Below are positions 34,390-46,200 of a stretch of 64,000 bases of DNA, one piece after another. The notes beneath the pieces are model-generated. The model ran no database searches, had not been told where the DNA came from, and saw only the letters and a list, made by a program, of their open reading frames with translations. The translations under genes and the position numbers were made by a program. Numbering within the stretch: position 1 is the stretch's first letter; each line of letters opens with the position of its first letter. The stretch is from Muscardinus avellanarius (taxonomy: Eukaryota; Chordata; Mammalia; Rodentia; Gliridae): positions 25,446,523 to 25,510,522 of the forward strand of contig OY726578.1 of NCBI GenBank assembly GCA_963383645.1, read 5' to 3'.

Positions 34390-35230
34390 CAGTGTGGTGG
34401 TGCACGCTCGACACCCCAGTACTTGGGAACCTGAGGATCGTAGGTTCAAGGCCAGCCTCAGCAACTTAGCAGGCCTCTCAGCAAATTAGTGAGACCATGT
34501 TTCAAAATAAAACAAAAAGATCGGGTGGTGGCACACGCTTGTAATCTCAGCATTTGGGAGGCTGAGACCGGAGGATCGTGGTTTGAGGGCAGCCTCAGGT
34601 TCTCAGTGAAGCCCTCTGCAACTCAGTGAGACCTGGTTTCAAAATAAAGAATAAAAAATAGGGCTGGGGATGTAGCTTGGAGGTAGAATGCCCCTGGGTT
34701 CCATCCCCAGTACCTCAATAAATAAATAATAAAAATAAAAAATAAAAAGGGCTGGGGGGTGTCACTTGAAGGTAAAATGCTCCTGGGTCCAATCCCCATA
34801 ACCAATAACATTAATAATAATAAACTATAAATAAATACAGAAATAATAAGCCAGAGCCGGGCGTAGTGGCGCACGCTTGTCATCCCCACGCTTGGGAGGC
34901 AGAGACAGGAGGATCGCGCAGGTTCGAAGCCAGGCGCGTGCGCTGGCTTAAGAGACCCTGTTTCCAAATAAAAATACAAAATAGGTGTCTGGGAGTGGAG
35001 CCCGGAGGTAGAAGGGCTTCCAGGAACCCCAGTACCACCAAATAAATAAATAAATAAATAAATAAATTAAAAAAAAAGTAATCCCCACGCTTGGGAGGCG
35101 GAGACGGGAGGATCACACAGGTTCAAAGCCAGCCTCAGCTACTTAGTGAGGCTCTCAGCAACTTAGTGAGACCCTGTTTCCAAATAAAATGTAAAATAGG
35201 TCTGGGGGTTTAGCCCAGAGGTAGAAAGCA

Positions 35231-35277
<47 letters not shown>

Positions 35278-35495
35278 TGCACACGATTTCTTTTAAATTA
35301 CTTGTAAAAAGCCGGGTGTGGTGGTGCACGCTTGTAATCCCAGTGCTTAGGAGGCTGACAGGAGGATCGCAGGTTCGAGGACAGCCTCAGCAAGTAGAGG
35401 GACTCAGCAACCTAGACAGACCTCGTTTCAAAGTAAAAATGAAAGAGGGGGCGTATCTCAGAGAGAATGGCCCTGGGTCCCATCCCTAGTACCAC
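34390..35495 (+). mobile_element. Plus-strand SINE cluster with (CA)n
   Basis: Copies start at 34390, 34523, 34856 (type II), 35072 and 35310. A lone tail lies at 34748-34800 and (CA)n at 35232-35283. Confidence 0.86.
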
Positions 35496-35993
35496 AAAAG
35501 AAAAAAAAGAAGCTTTCTTCCTTCTTCCTCCAGAGGGGCCCTGCCCGTGTCTTGGGGCGAGGGCTGCACAGAGGCCTGGGAGAGTCTGAGCAGACAGGCG
35601 ACTTGGGTGTGCCACCAGTCTATTTTAGCATTCGATATGCAAGGAGCTCGTCAGACCTAAAAGGACTTGCTTCGGAGCCGCCGGGCGGCCTCCAGCCAGC
35701 ATGGAAGCTCCGCCTCCGCCCAGGCCTGGCGCGGCTCTCCATCTGGAATAGCCTGTATGGCAAACTGCTCGACAGACGTGTGTTTCCCTGCGATCTGTGA
35801 GCCCCGATCAAACCCATGAAACTCAAGAAGGGGCTTGTGGGAGACCCCGTCTCTAGCCAGGAGGTCTGCAGCTCAGGAAGAAACAGCCTACCCGGAGGGG
35901 GTAGTCTCAGGGACCAAGCCCTCGCTCTGGGGGAGCTGAGGCTGTGTGAGGATCAAATGAGAGGACACCCAGCAGTGTGTGCTGCACAATTGC
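35496..35993. other. Single-copy block
   Basis: A polypyrimidine/purine start (35505-35535), then mixed unique DNA with an AT-rich word TATTTTAGCATTCGATATGC (35622-35641). No gene was recognised. Confidence 0.5.
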
Positions 35994-35994
35994 T

Positions 35995-36285
35995 TGTCTT
36001 GGGAGGCTGAGGCAGGAGGATCACTGGTTCAAGGCCAGCCTCTGCAACTTGGAGACCGTCAGCAATTTAGCAAGACCCCATTTCAAAAGAAAAAATAAAT
36101 AGTCGGGCATGGTGGCGCTACTCAGCTACTTAGGCCCTCTGCAACTCAGTGAGACCCTGTTTCAAAATAAAGAATAAAAAAAATAGGGCAGGGGTGTAGC
36201 TCGGAGGTAGAATGCCCCTGGGTTCAACCCCTAGGATCCCAAGAAAAAGGAGGAGGAGGAGGAGGAGCAGGAGGAGGAGAAACAA
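35995..36285 (+). mobile_element. Two shortened SINEs and a (GGA)n run
   Basis: A head-only copy (35998-36095), a shortened copy (36103-36235) and GGA repeats (36247-36281). Confidence 0.8.
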
Positions 36286-36705
36286 TTCCCAGAATCACAC
36301 ACAAAAAATAAATAAATAGTAAAAATAGATAACTTCAAGGGGACAGATGAGGACATGCTGGGCCTCTGGCGCACGCTGAGACAGGAGCGGGCCCTGTGGG
36401 TTGTGGCCTTGGGGGGCTCAGGGTCCTCTGGCCGGAGCCCGTCACGGTCTCTGAGTGTCATGGACCGAGGTGCTGCAGGCGGCCGGGCAGCGCCAGGTTC
36501 TCTTGGCAGCGAGGCCCAGAGCCCGCTAGTTTAATGGCGTGCTGGCCCCGCTCCTGGCAGCCCTGCATCCAGGAAGCCAGCAGATGCCCCGCTCACCAGC
36601 CCTGACGGTGCATGTTGGCCTGGATTCCACAGCCCCCACTTCCCTGGGGCCCCTATGGCCGCTGCCTGCCCACAGCCTCTTCCCTCTCTATGCCGCCCCC
36701 TGGGT
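36286..36705. other. Single-copy GC-rich block
   Basis: Unique after an A-rich start (36300-36330). No motif or exon that I would defend. Confidence 0.5.
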
Positions 36706-36709
36706 CCGA

Positions 36710-36950
36710 GGGTCTACCTCTGAGCGACACTCCCAGCCCTATTTTTTATTCTGTATTTAAAAACAGAGTCTCACTGAGTAGAAAAGGCCCAAGTAGCTGA
36801 GGCTGGCTGCGAACCGCGATCCTCCTGTCTCGGCCTCCCAAGTGCTGGGATTACAAGCGTGCGCCACCACGCCCCGCTTTCCCCCAGCCCTTTCTATTCT
36901 TTTTTTTTTTGGCAGTGGGGATTGAACCCAGGGGCATTCTACCACCTCCA
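36710..36950 (-). mobile_element. Minus-strand SINE and tail
   Basis: Copy 36712-36880 and a tail-only unit 36910-36948. Confidence 0.82.
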
Positions 36951-37585
36951 AGCCCCCGTGGCCCCACAATAATAAGGGAGCACTGTGGAGGCCAAGCTGA
37001 GACCCCCAAGGCCAGGTCCTCACCGGGTATGGCCAGTCCCCTGAGACCTTGGAAGCCAGGCCTGGGCATCGCCCAGGGCCCTGTGGCGCCTCCCCCAGGA
37101 GCACGGCGGTGTGCCGTATCATTTGCACGCAGCGCCACCGCCAGCCACACCCTGGCAGGGTGGTGCCGGGAACCCGGGAAGCCTGAAGCCTGCACCTCGC
37201 TGTCTCGGACGCCAGGGCCACTGTGGGATTTGGCCGTGTGACCCTGACCGCGGGAATGGGAGCGCTCTCCACATCCTGCTTTACTCCTGAGGGATTTTCA
37301 GGTCTGTCCCCGGGCAGGTGCTCACAGGACCAGTCTGGGTCTGGGACCCAATGTGGAGCCAGCCCTGGGAACCCGGCACAGGGCGGGCCGATGGCGGCGG
37401 CACTCGCTGTCACTGGCGGCCTCGGGATTTAGGTCACGGCGTTCTGGCCCCTGAGCTGCCTTTTGCAAGCCTGAGTTCCATGTGGTTTTGTAACACTTCG
37501 GTGCCTGCGGGAGAATCTCCCGTTGGTGCTGTGGCCTATCTCCTCCTTCATCTGGTCTCCACTCAGAGCGAGCGAGCCTGGCCTA
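36951..37585. other. Single-copy block
   Basis: 630 unique bases, CpG-rich near 37100-37240 and 37380-37430. A 218-codon minus frame crosses it and the adjoining SINE, so it is not credible. Confidence 0.5.
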
Positions 37586-37589
37586 CGTG

Positions 37590-38018
37590 CAGTGTTGCAC
37601 GCCTGTACTCCCCGGTACTTGGGAGGCCGAGACCGGAGGATCGCAGGTTCACTGCTGGCCTCAGCAATTTAGCGAGGCTCTGGGCCACTTAAGCAAGACC
37701 CTGTTTCAAAATAAAAATATAAGGCACATCGTGGCACACATCTGTAATCTCAGGACTTTGAAGGCTGACGCAGGAGGATCACAGATTCATGGCCGGTCTC
37801 GGAAATTTAGCAAGACCCTGTTATGTGGCGCACGCTTGTCATCCCAGCATTCGGGAGGCTGAGACAGGAGGACTGCAGGTTTGTGGACAGCCTCAGCTAC
37901 TTAGTGAGGCCCTCTGCAACTCAGTGAGAGCCTGTTTCAAAATAAAGATTAAAAATTAGGGCTCTGGGTGTAGCTCAGAGGTAGAATGCCCCTGGGTTCC
38001 ATCCCTAGTACTGCAAAA

Positions 38019-38049
<31 letters not shown>

Positions 38050-38310
38050 ATACATAAATACATAAAATGTGAAGGGCTGGGGGTGTAACTCAGAGGTAGA
38101 ATGCCCCTGGGTTCCATCCCTAGTGCCAAAACCCCACATAAAACAAAGTAAAAAATAAAAATAGCTGGGAGTGTGGCTCCCACCTGTAGGACTAAAGGAG
38201 CCAGCCTCAGCAATTTAGCGAGCGCCTGTTTCCCAATAAATAAATACAAAGGGCTGGGGTGTAGTTTGGAGATACAGCGACCCTGGGTTCCACCCCCAGG
38301 ACAGAAGAAA
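37590..38310 (+). mobile_element. Plus-strand SINE cluster
   Basis: Heads near 37590, 37730 and 37825. (AAAT)n at 38019-38060, tails at 38072-38128, and a diverged copy 38165-38305. Confidence 0.82.
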
Positions 38311-38825
38311 TGAACCAAATCACAGGAGCCCTCGGGGCAGGTCCTGCCCGGCTCTGAGCAGTCCTCCCTGTGGCCAGCATCCCAGCAAAGGGGGCCCTTC
38401 CTGGGGGCGCAGTGCCACCCAGCTCTTCCGGCAAAGCCACCTGCCCCCACGTCTCTGCCCTGGACCGCTCTCACCACCCCACAACCCCGCCCGGGACCCC
38501 ACAAGCTCATCAGCTGGGGCGGAGGCCGTACCACCCCTAACAGAGACTCTGGCTGCTCTGGGCCCCCAGGCAGGCTCTCTGCCACCAAGCACAGGCCCTC
38601 TTTGTCCACTTGCTCCAGCTGCCCAGTGAATTGGGGGGCTCGGTGTGGACCCCCTCGGAGCTGGGCTCTGTCCACCCGCACAGTACACAGGCGGCTTTAA
38701 CCGGGGCCAGGCCGCTCGCTCTTGGCCAGGGCAGCTGCTGTGGACTCTGTGTCCTGCGAATTGGTCTGTCTTTGACGGGTGATGAGGACTCGTTTGTGCA
38801 GTGGCCCCTTACATCTATCTTTCTT
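38311..38825. other. Single-copy block
   Basis: GC-rich unique DNA; overlapping frames on both strands without a domain. Confidence 0.5.
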
Positions 38826-38829
38826 TCTC

Positions 38830-39358
38830 TACTGGGCATTGAACCCTATTTTACTTTTATTTTGAAACAAGGTCTCCATAAGTGGCTGAGACTGGCTACA
38901 CGCCTAGCCCAATTTTTTTTTCTTTTTTTGCAGTACTGGGGATGGAACCCAGGGGCATTCTACCTCCAAGCTATACCCCCCAGCCCTATTTTTTCTTCTT
39001 CTTTTTTTTTTGGTGGTACTGGGGGTGGAACCCAGAGGCTTTCTACCTCCGGGCTATACTCCCAGACCTTTTTTTATATTTTATTTGGAAACAGGGTCTC
39101 ACTAAGTTGCTGAAAGCCTCACTGAGTAACTGAGGCTGGCTTCAAACCTGTGCAATCCTCCTGTCTCAGCCTCCCAAGCGTGGGGATTACAAGCGTGCGC
39201 CACCACGCCCAGCTTCTATTTTTTATTCTTTATTTTGAAGCAGGGTCTCACTGAGTTGCAGAGGGCCTAAGTAGCTGAGGCTGGCCACGGCCGCAATCCT
39301 CCTGCCTCAGCCTCCCGAGTGCTGGGATGCCAAGCGTGCGCCACCATGCCCGGCTCTT
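38830..39358 (-). mobile_element. Minus-strand SINE cluster
   Basis: A diverged piece 38835-38905, a tail 38928-38985, a full copy 39010-39215 and a head 39216-39357. Confidence 0.84.
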
Positions 39359-39815
39359 GTTTTGCCGTTTTTCTGAAAAGCATTGAGCTATTTGTGGCCC
39401 GAGTTAGTAGAACAGATTGGTCTTGGTGTTGCTTGATTTTTTCACTCATTAACTTCTTTTCCTTATGAATTAGAAGCGGTGATATCCTACCACGCTGTGT
39501 TTACTTCTGTCTGTAGTACCGCCTTGCTCTTCTCCGTGGCGGAAACAGACGCAGACACCACCCACAGGAGCGGCTTTCCTCCCGCCCCACAGCCTCCCAC
39601 AGGTGCACAGGGCCTGCCTGGCTGCCGCAGGGCTGCTCCCCGCCTCTCACCTCCAGAGTCCCGGGTTTGTGATTTGGCATGCACACAGCCTTGTAAGAGT
39701 TTTGGGGAGCCATATGGCTGTTTGGGTCGGAGTCTAAGACCTTACGAAGCCAGAGACCTGTCCTCCAAACCCCCATGCCTTCCGGGCCCATTTTTCTGAT
39801 TTCAAAACTGTCCAT
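39359..39815. other. Single-copy block with AT-rich start
   Basis: 39359-39490 is AT-rich (CACTCATTAACTTCTTTTCC), unusual for this window. The rest is mixed. No exon was recognised. Confidence 0.5.
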
Positions 39816-39817
39816 TG

Positions 39818-40800
39818 AGGAAGCCCCGTATAGTGGCCCACACTTGTAATCCCAGCTTTTGGGAGGCTGAGACAGGAGAATTCCAGGTTTGAGGCCGGCC
39901 TTAGCAACTTAGTGAGACCCTTAGCAATTCAGTGAGACCCTGTTTCAAAATAAAAATAAGCCAGGTGTGGTGGCACATGTCTGTAATCCCAGCATTCAGA
40001 CGGCTGAGACCAGAGGTTTGTGGCCAGCCTCAGCTACTTAGTGAGGCCCTTTGAGACTCAGTGAGACCCTGTTTCAAAATAAAGAATAAGAGCTGGGCTT
40101 GGTGGTGCACGTTTGTAATCTGGGCATGGTGGCGCACGCTTGTCATCCCAGCATTCGAGAGGCTGAGACAGGAGGATCGTGGTTCGCAGACAGCCTCAGC
40201 TACTTAGTGAGGCCCTCCGCAACTCAGTGAGACCCTGTTTCAAAATAAAGACTAAAACGCCGGGCGTGGTGGCGCACGCTTGTAATCCCCGCGCTTGGGA
40301 GGCGGAGACAGGAGGATCGCGCAGGTTCGAAGCCAGCCGCGCTGGCGTAAGAGACCCTGTTTCAAAAATATAAAATAGGTCTGGGAGTGTAGCCCGGAGG
40401 TAGAAGGGCTTCCAGGAACCCCAGTACCACCAAAAAAAAAAAAATAATAATAATAAATAAATAAAATAAAATAAAAAAATAAAAAATAAAGACTAAAAAA
40501 TAGGGCAGGGAGTGTAGCTTGGAGGTCAAATGCCCCTGGGTTCCATCCCCAGATCCACACACACAAAAAAAAAAGAATAAAAAATAGGGCTAGGCTGGGG
40601 GTATCACTTAGAGGAGGAACCCCTCTGGGTTCCATCCCCAGTACTACAAAACAAAACAAAAGAATAAAAAATAGGGCTGGGGGTTTAGCTCGGAGGTAGA
40701 ATGCCCCTGGGTTCCATCCCAGTACTGCAATAAATAAATAAATAAGTAAGGCAGGGCTTGGAGTGTAGCTCAGAAGCAGGACGCCCTGGTTCAGTCCCCA
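39818..40800 (+). mobile_element. Plus SINE cluster ending in an array of lone tails
   Basis: Heads near 39822, 39958, 40090, 40115 and 40259 (type II). Then four tail-type units in tandem at 40498-40556, 40590-40645, 40672-40725 and 40752-40803. Confidence 0.85.
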
Positions 40801-41048
40801 GGAGCCCCAATGTCGCTGGTGGACACTCTGTACCGAGCCACGGTGCTGCCCCAGTGTGGCTCCCAGTGGGCCCTGGACTCTGACCAGAGACCTCGGTCCC
40901 TCCCACGCTGGGGCTCCTGGGTCCGGGCCCAGGACACCCGCACTGCGCCCTCCCAAGGGGGGATCCCCGGTCTTCCTTTTGACAGCTGGCTCTGCCTTAG
41001 CCACGGCTCTCTGCAGCCCCATCTCTGTAAGTAACCTTTCTGCTTCTG
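40801..41048. other. Short single-copy block
   Basis: About 240 unique bases between a plus and a minus SINE cluster. It holds 70-codon frames only. Confidence 0.45.
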
Positions 41049-41049
41049 T

Positions 41050-42050
41050 TTGGTGGTGGCTTTGAACCCGGGGCATTTTACCCCCAAGCTAAAACCCCAG
41101 CGCTTTTGGGTGTGTGGTGCTGGGGTGGAGCCCAGGGCTGTCCTACCTCTGAGCTACATCCCAAGCCCTGTTTTATTTTATTTTTTATTTTTTTATTTTT
41201 TACAGGTCTGGGGATAGAACCCAGAGGCATTTGACCTCCGAACTACACCCCCTGCCCTACTATTTTTTTATTCTTTTTTTTTTTTTTTGGTGGTGGTACT
41301 GGAGTTCCTGGAAACCCTCTACCTCTGGGCTATACTCTCAGACCTATTTTTATATTTTTATTTGGAAACAGGGTCTCTTAAGCCAGCACGGCTGGCTTTG
41401 AACCCTTGCGATCCTCCTGCCTCCGCCTCCCAAGCGCAGGGATTACAAGCCTGTGCCACCACGCCTGGCTTTATTCTTTATTTTGAAACAGGGTCTCACT
41501 GAGCTGGGGAGGGCCTCACTAAGTAGCTGAGGCTGTCCGCGAACCCCGATCCTCCAGTCTCAGCCTTCTGAGTGCTGGGATTCCAAGCGTGTGCCACCAC
41601 GCCCGGCTTGTTTTATTTTGAAGCAGGGTCTAAGTTGACGACAGGCTCTCTGCTTGCTGAGGCTGTCCATGAGCCTCCTGTGTCAGCCTCCCAAGTACTG
41701 GGATTCCAGGCGCATGCTGCCACGCCCGGCCTTTCTTTTTTCTCAGGGTCAAAATTGTATTCTTTTGTTTGGAAACAGGTCTCAGTAAGTTGCCTGGGTA
41801 AGTAGTTGAGGCTGGCCACAAACCTGTGATCCTCCTATCTCAGCCTCCCAAGTCCTGGGAATACAGGCGTGTGCCACCACGCCCGGCCTTTTTTTTTTTT
41901 TTTTTTTTATCATTTTGAAACACGGAGCTCGCTAAGTTGAAGGCCTTGCTAAGTTCCTAGGACTGGCCTCGATCTTGTGATCCTTCTGTCTCAGCCTCCT
42001 AAGTATTGGGATTACTTGGGATTACAGGCCGGAGCCACCACACTCAGGCT
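41050..42050 (-). mobile_element. Minus-strand SINE cluster
   Basis: Tails 41060-41100, 41115-41172 and 41203-41260; young type-II copy 41285-41470; heads 41480-41608, 41618-41733, 41765-41888 and 41910-42045. Confidence 0.84.
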
Positions 42051-42427
42051 TTTTTTGTTTTTAATTGTGGAAAAGCTGTGTGCGGGGTGTGAGTGATTCC
42101 GAGCAAGAGCAGCCTAGCGGCAGCCGACCCCCACACAGGAACGCACCCAGGAGCCCAGGATGACCCTCTGGCTGTGGAGGGTGCTGCCTGGACTGGGGTC
42201 CCCTCTCCCGGAGGGCCGAAGCCTGAGGAGGTGCTTACCACAGGCCTGTTAGTGCCTCTGAGGGACCCTGGACGCAGAGGACGGAAGGCACTCCTGCCGC
42301 GGCCACTGAGGCCCAGGACCTGCTGACAGTCTGGGGCCTGACCCCATGGCTACCGGGTGCAGGCGGTCCTGCCTTCGCAGTGCCCTTTCTCCCACAAGCC
42401 TCTCTTGGGGTGGTCGGCCTGGTGCAT

Positions 42428-42482
<55 letters not shown>

Positions 42483-42793
42483 GCCTGAAGGTCTGCCGGG
42501 CTCTGTGAGCTTCGCAAATAAGACCATTTTACAGTCCGGTGAAAAAGCAAACGGGCCACGGCCTCCCAAGGTATTCGCCACTGGCTCCAAATACCAGCGC
42601 GTCCAGCCCAGGCCGCGCGGCCCGCAGGAGGGGCCGGGACGCGGACTTCTGCCCGGTGGCCGCAGCCCTGGCCAGGTCCACGTGATGGGGCGAGGAGGGG
42701 GCGTCCAGCGTGAGCGCAGGGCGGAGGATGCAGGCAGAGTCCCGGACGGCCTTTACACAAAGCTTACAGGGATGGGCCACCAAAAGCCAGGCC
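42051..42793. other. Single-copy block upstream of SEPTIN5, with (CA)n
   Basis: Unique apart from (CA)n at 42430-42480 (about 25 units), and GC-rich on both sides. It may hold distal SEPTIN5 control sequence; nothing specific is visible. Confidence 0.5.
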
Positions 42794-42794
42794 C

Positions 42795-42982
42795 AGCGGG
42801 CGCGGTGGTGATGTCTGCCAACCCAGACAGGCGGATCACAGGTTCGAGGCCAGCCCCAGCAACCGAGGGGGTCCCTGTTTCAAAATTTAAAATAAAAAAA
42901 AAGGTCTGGGGTCTGGGGTGGGGGGTGTAGCTCAGATGTAGAATGCCCTCGGGTTCAATTCCCAGCACCAAAAATAAACAAA
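42795..42982 (+). mobile_element. Last SINE before SEPTIN5
   Basis: A shortened head (42800-42895) and an ID-type tail (42915-42968) with a (AAAT)n end, about 250 bases before the SEPTIN5 start codon. Confidence 0.83.
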
Positions 42983-42984
42983 TA

Positions 42985-43228
42985 AATAAATAAAAGCCAC
43001 GGCCCCGTAACAAGCAGAGGGAGGGCACCCAGCGGCGGCCAGCAGCCCCGCGAGCCCCGGGCCAGGGCGGCGCCCGGGCGGGCCGGGGGCTCGGGCCTCA
43101 GTCCCCGCCCCGCGGCCGCGGGGGGCGCGGCGGGCGCCGATTGGCTGCGGCGCGCGGGGCGGGGGCGGGGGGCGGTCACGGCGGCCGCGGCCTCCCCGCT
43201 CCGCGCCGCGTCCCCGCCGGCGGCCACC
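42985..43228 (+). promoter_or_regulatory. SEPTIN5: SEPTIN5 upstream promoter, CpG island
   Basis: Very CpG-rich sequence runs from about 43020 past exon 1 to about 43560. An inverted CCAAT box (ATTGG, 43140-43144) is followed by GC boxes (GGGGCGGGGGCGGGG, about 43157-43172), 55-90 bases before the ATG. No TATA box is seen. This is a typical TATA-less CpG-island promoter. The transcription start is not determined. A SINE tail ends just upstream at about 42982. Confidence 0.75.
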
Positions 43229-46200
43229 ATGAGCACCGGCCTGCGCTACAAGAGCAAGCTGGCGACCCCAGGTGAGCCGCCGCCCGCGCCCGCGCCCCCC
43301 CCGCCCGCGCCCGCTCTCACCGTGTCTCCCCATCTCTCCCCCCGCCGCGCCCGGACCCGACCCCGGCCCGCAGAGGACAAGCAGGTACGTGCGGCGCCGC
43401 GGCCGTCACCTATGGGCGCCGCGACCCCGCCCCCGCCGGCGCCCCGGCGACCCCCATTGTCTGTCGGGGCAGTGCCGCCGCCCCGAGCCGCGGAGGGAGG
43501 AGGGGGCTCCGCGCCGGCTCCCCGACCCGCGCTGCAGGGCACGGGCCTCTCCCCGCGATGGGAGGGGGACCAGTGGACCGGTCTCCCACGGGTCCAGTAC
43601 CAGCATCCTTGGTGACCTGGCCGGGAGGCCATGTACCAGGGGTCGGGGAGGCCGCGAGCCGGAGGGGAGGGTCTCTGGGTCCACCAGCCCGCCCGCACAC
43701 CGTCCCTGAGCCCCACGGGGGGGGGGGGTCCGGGCACCCCGCCCGGCGCTGCACCTCTGCGCCCCATCCCCACACCCAGACTCGTGCCCACTCGTCGGTA
43801 GCCCGGCTTCTCTCAGCCAGAGCCTTCAGGGCCTGGTCTGAGTCATCCCGGGGCTCCGGAGGGGTGCTCCCATCCCATGGGTACAGACAGGCCGTGACCT
43901 TCTGGAGGGGCTGGCCTGGGCCCCCTCTGGGGATGCCAGACCCAGTGGGGGGATAGCAGGGCGGGGGCAACCCCAGTGGCCAGCCATGTTGGCAGGAGGG
44001 CCGGGTTCGGGCTCTCCGATATAGGGGTGCACACATGACCAAAGCAGGGCGTGAACCCTGGAGCCCCAGCCAGGGAGCAGCTGGCAGGGCAGGAATGGCG
44101 GGCTGGCTGGCAGGTGGGGTGGAGCTGGACCAGCTGCTTGGGGCGTCTCTGGGCAAAGATGTCCCCCTCCCAGGGTCCACTGAGGGTCCAGGAGGGATCC
44201 CCCAGGGAGCCTGGGTGGAGAGCTGCCCCCTCCACCTCAGCGGGTCAGACAAAGCCCTGGATGCACAGACAGGGACCACGGGCTTTGTTTAAGTGACAGG
44301 GACAACCCGGGCTGCGTGCTTGGCCGGAGGGCACTCTGAGTCATCAGGCGCGAGTACCTGCCGCCCCACACCGACCGGGTTCCCTGCCCCTTGCTCCTAG
44401 GTGGGGGCCCCTCCTGCCCAGGCTGGGTCTGCCCATCTTTTGAGGTCATCTGGGAGCCAGCCTCCCCTACCCCCTGCCTCCAGGTCCCAAGAGCCCTTGA
44501 AGGCAGAGGCTGGGACTCCCAGGAGCAGGGCCTGGCTGTAGGGTGGGTGTGGGCGTGGGAGGGGGAGCGGACCTGCAGTGGCTTCCGGTTGTTATTAACC
44601 CAGAACTCCCTTTTACCGTGCACGGGGGGCTCAGAGAGCAGGGGGCGGGCTCGTGGCTCCTCTAGGCCCCCTGCTCTGTCTTGGGCAGTGCTGGGGGCTC
44701 TGTGGTGACTTCCAGAGCTGACTGTGGATTCTAAGAACGAATGCCTGGATAGCGTCAGGCACCGGACAGAGGTGGGCGCAGCTGTCAGCGGCTCTGGAAA
44801 CCCCAGGAATACTTCTTGTGCCTCCTAGGGGCCGGCTGAGGGGTGGCAGGCAGGGCCCCTCCCTTGCCCCCGCCCCCAAATGCTCAGGCTCCAACCGGGC
44901 AACCTGGTGAGGTGCTTGACCTCCTGACCCCGGCCTCTCCAGGGGCTGTGCCTTTTCAGCGGGGAAACTGAGGCAATCTGCCACCAACAAGCCCTGTTAA
45001 ACATCGGTGTGAGGCTGCCTCCAGGCCTGGGGCCCAGGCCAGGTTTTCTGGGTTCCTAGACATGGAGGAGGGGGACCCAAGATGCCAGCCTCCCAGGTGG
45101 TTGCTGGGGGGGGGGGCGGAGGTTGGGTGGGGCTCTGCTCCGAGGCGACCACAGGGGTCTGGAGCCGGGAGGAGGCCTGCGGGAAGCCAGAACTAGAGGG
45201 GAGGGGGGGGAGAAGACTGGGGAGGGGGCTGCGCCCTGCCCTGGGATGAAAGGCTCTCCTGTTCCCAGCTGCGGGTCCTCCCTTCTCCCCAGGTGCCAGC
45301 GGCTCCAGACCCACAGCAGGAGCGGGGCCTGGACAGGGCTGGGGGACCCTCCACCAGGGGAGCCCGGAAGGGAGGCCGGGTGGGGGAGGGGTGGGCCTGC
45401 AGGGGGAGGGGCCCTTCCCAGTCCGGCGCTGCACACTGGCCAGAACCCTTTCCAGCCATCCTGGCCCTTCCCGGGCTCCTTTACCTGCCCCTCCCGGGCG
45501 CGCGGGCTGTTTTGATTCTGGGGGGATCCCGGAGGTGGGGGCTAAGGAAGGGTTGGGTGGCTCACAAAGGATGCTCTCGGCTCCCAGACCCCTGCAGTTC
45601 CTGGAGTGGCCACACGGGGGCGAAGGCCTGGCCAGCCTAAGCTCTCCATTCCCCAATCGCCCAGTCCCCTGGGTCAGAACTCGGCGGGGAAGGGAGGGTC
45701 GCGGGGGCCGGTGGGGAGGGACCCCGCGCCATCCCCCGCACCCACGCCGCTCGGAGGGCGAGGGCCACCTGGGCATTGGCGGCGGCGGGAGTCGTGGAAA
45801 GCGTGCGGTGGAGGAGCAGCCTGGCTGCAAGTTTGGAGGGAAGGGGGAGGGCCTGCTCCCTGGCCGCCTCGCCCCTCGCCCGCCCCAAGCCTCTGCGGCA
45901 GTGCGGGGCCGGGCTTCCGAGGGAGGTGGGCGGGGTCCCCTGCGGGCCCCCACGTGTACCGGGGCAGGACCCCCAGGCGGTCGGGGGGCGCGGTCGGGAG
46001 CATCCCGGCGCCCTCTGGCGGGACGCGCGGCAGCCGTGGTCCAGGCCCGGCCCTCCGCAGCCGGCTCCCGCGGCCCCGCCCGCCGCGGCCCCATTTCCAG
46101 GCGACGGTTTCCCGGCGACGGCGGGCGGGGCCGCCCCTCCCGCGAGCGCCCTGGAAGCCCCGCCTCGGGTGCGGTGCGGGCGCGGGGCTGCCGGCTGCGA

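Noticed and set aside
38019..38060. Regularly spaced short repeats as a CRISPR array
   Set aside because: They are (AAAT)n SINE ends in a mammalian genome; no repeat-spacer structure exists.
43410..44279. 289-codon minus-strand frame antisense to the SEPTIN5 5' region
   Set aside because: Same composition effect; no domain and no splice-supported partner.
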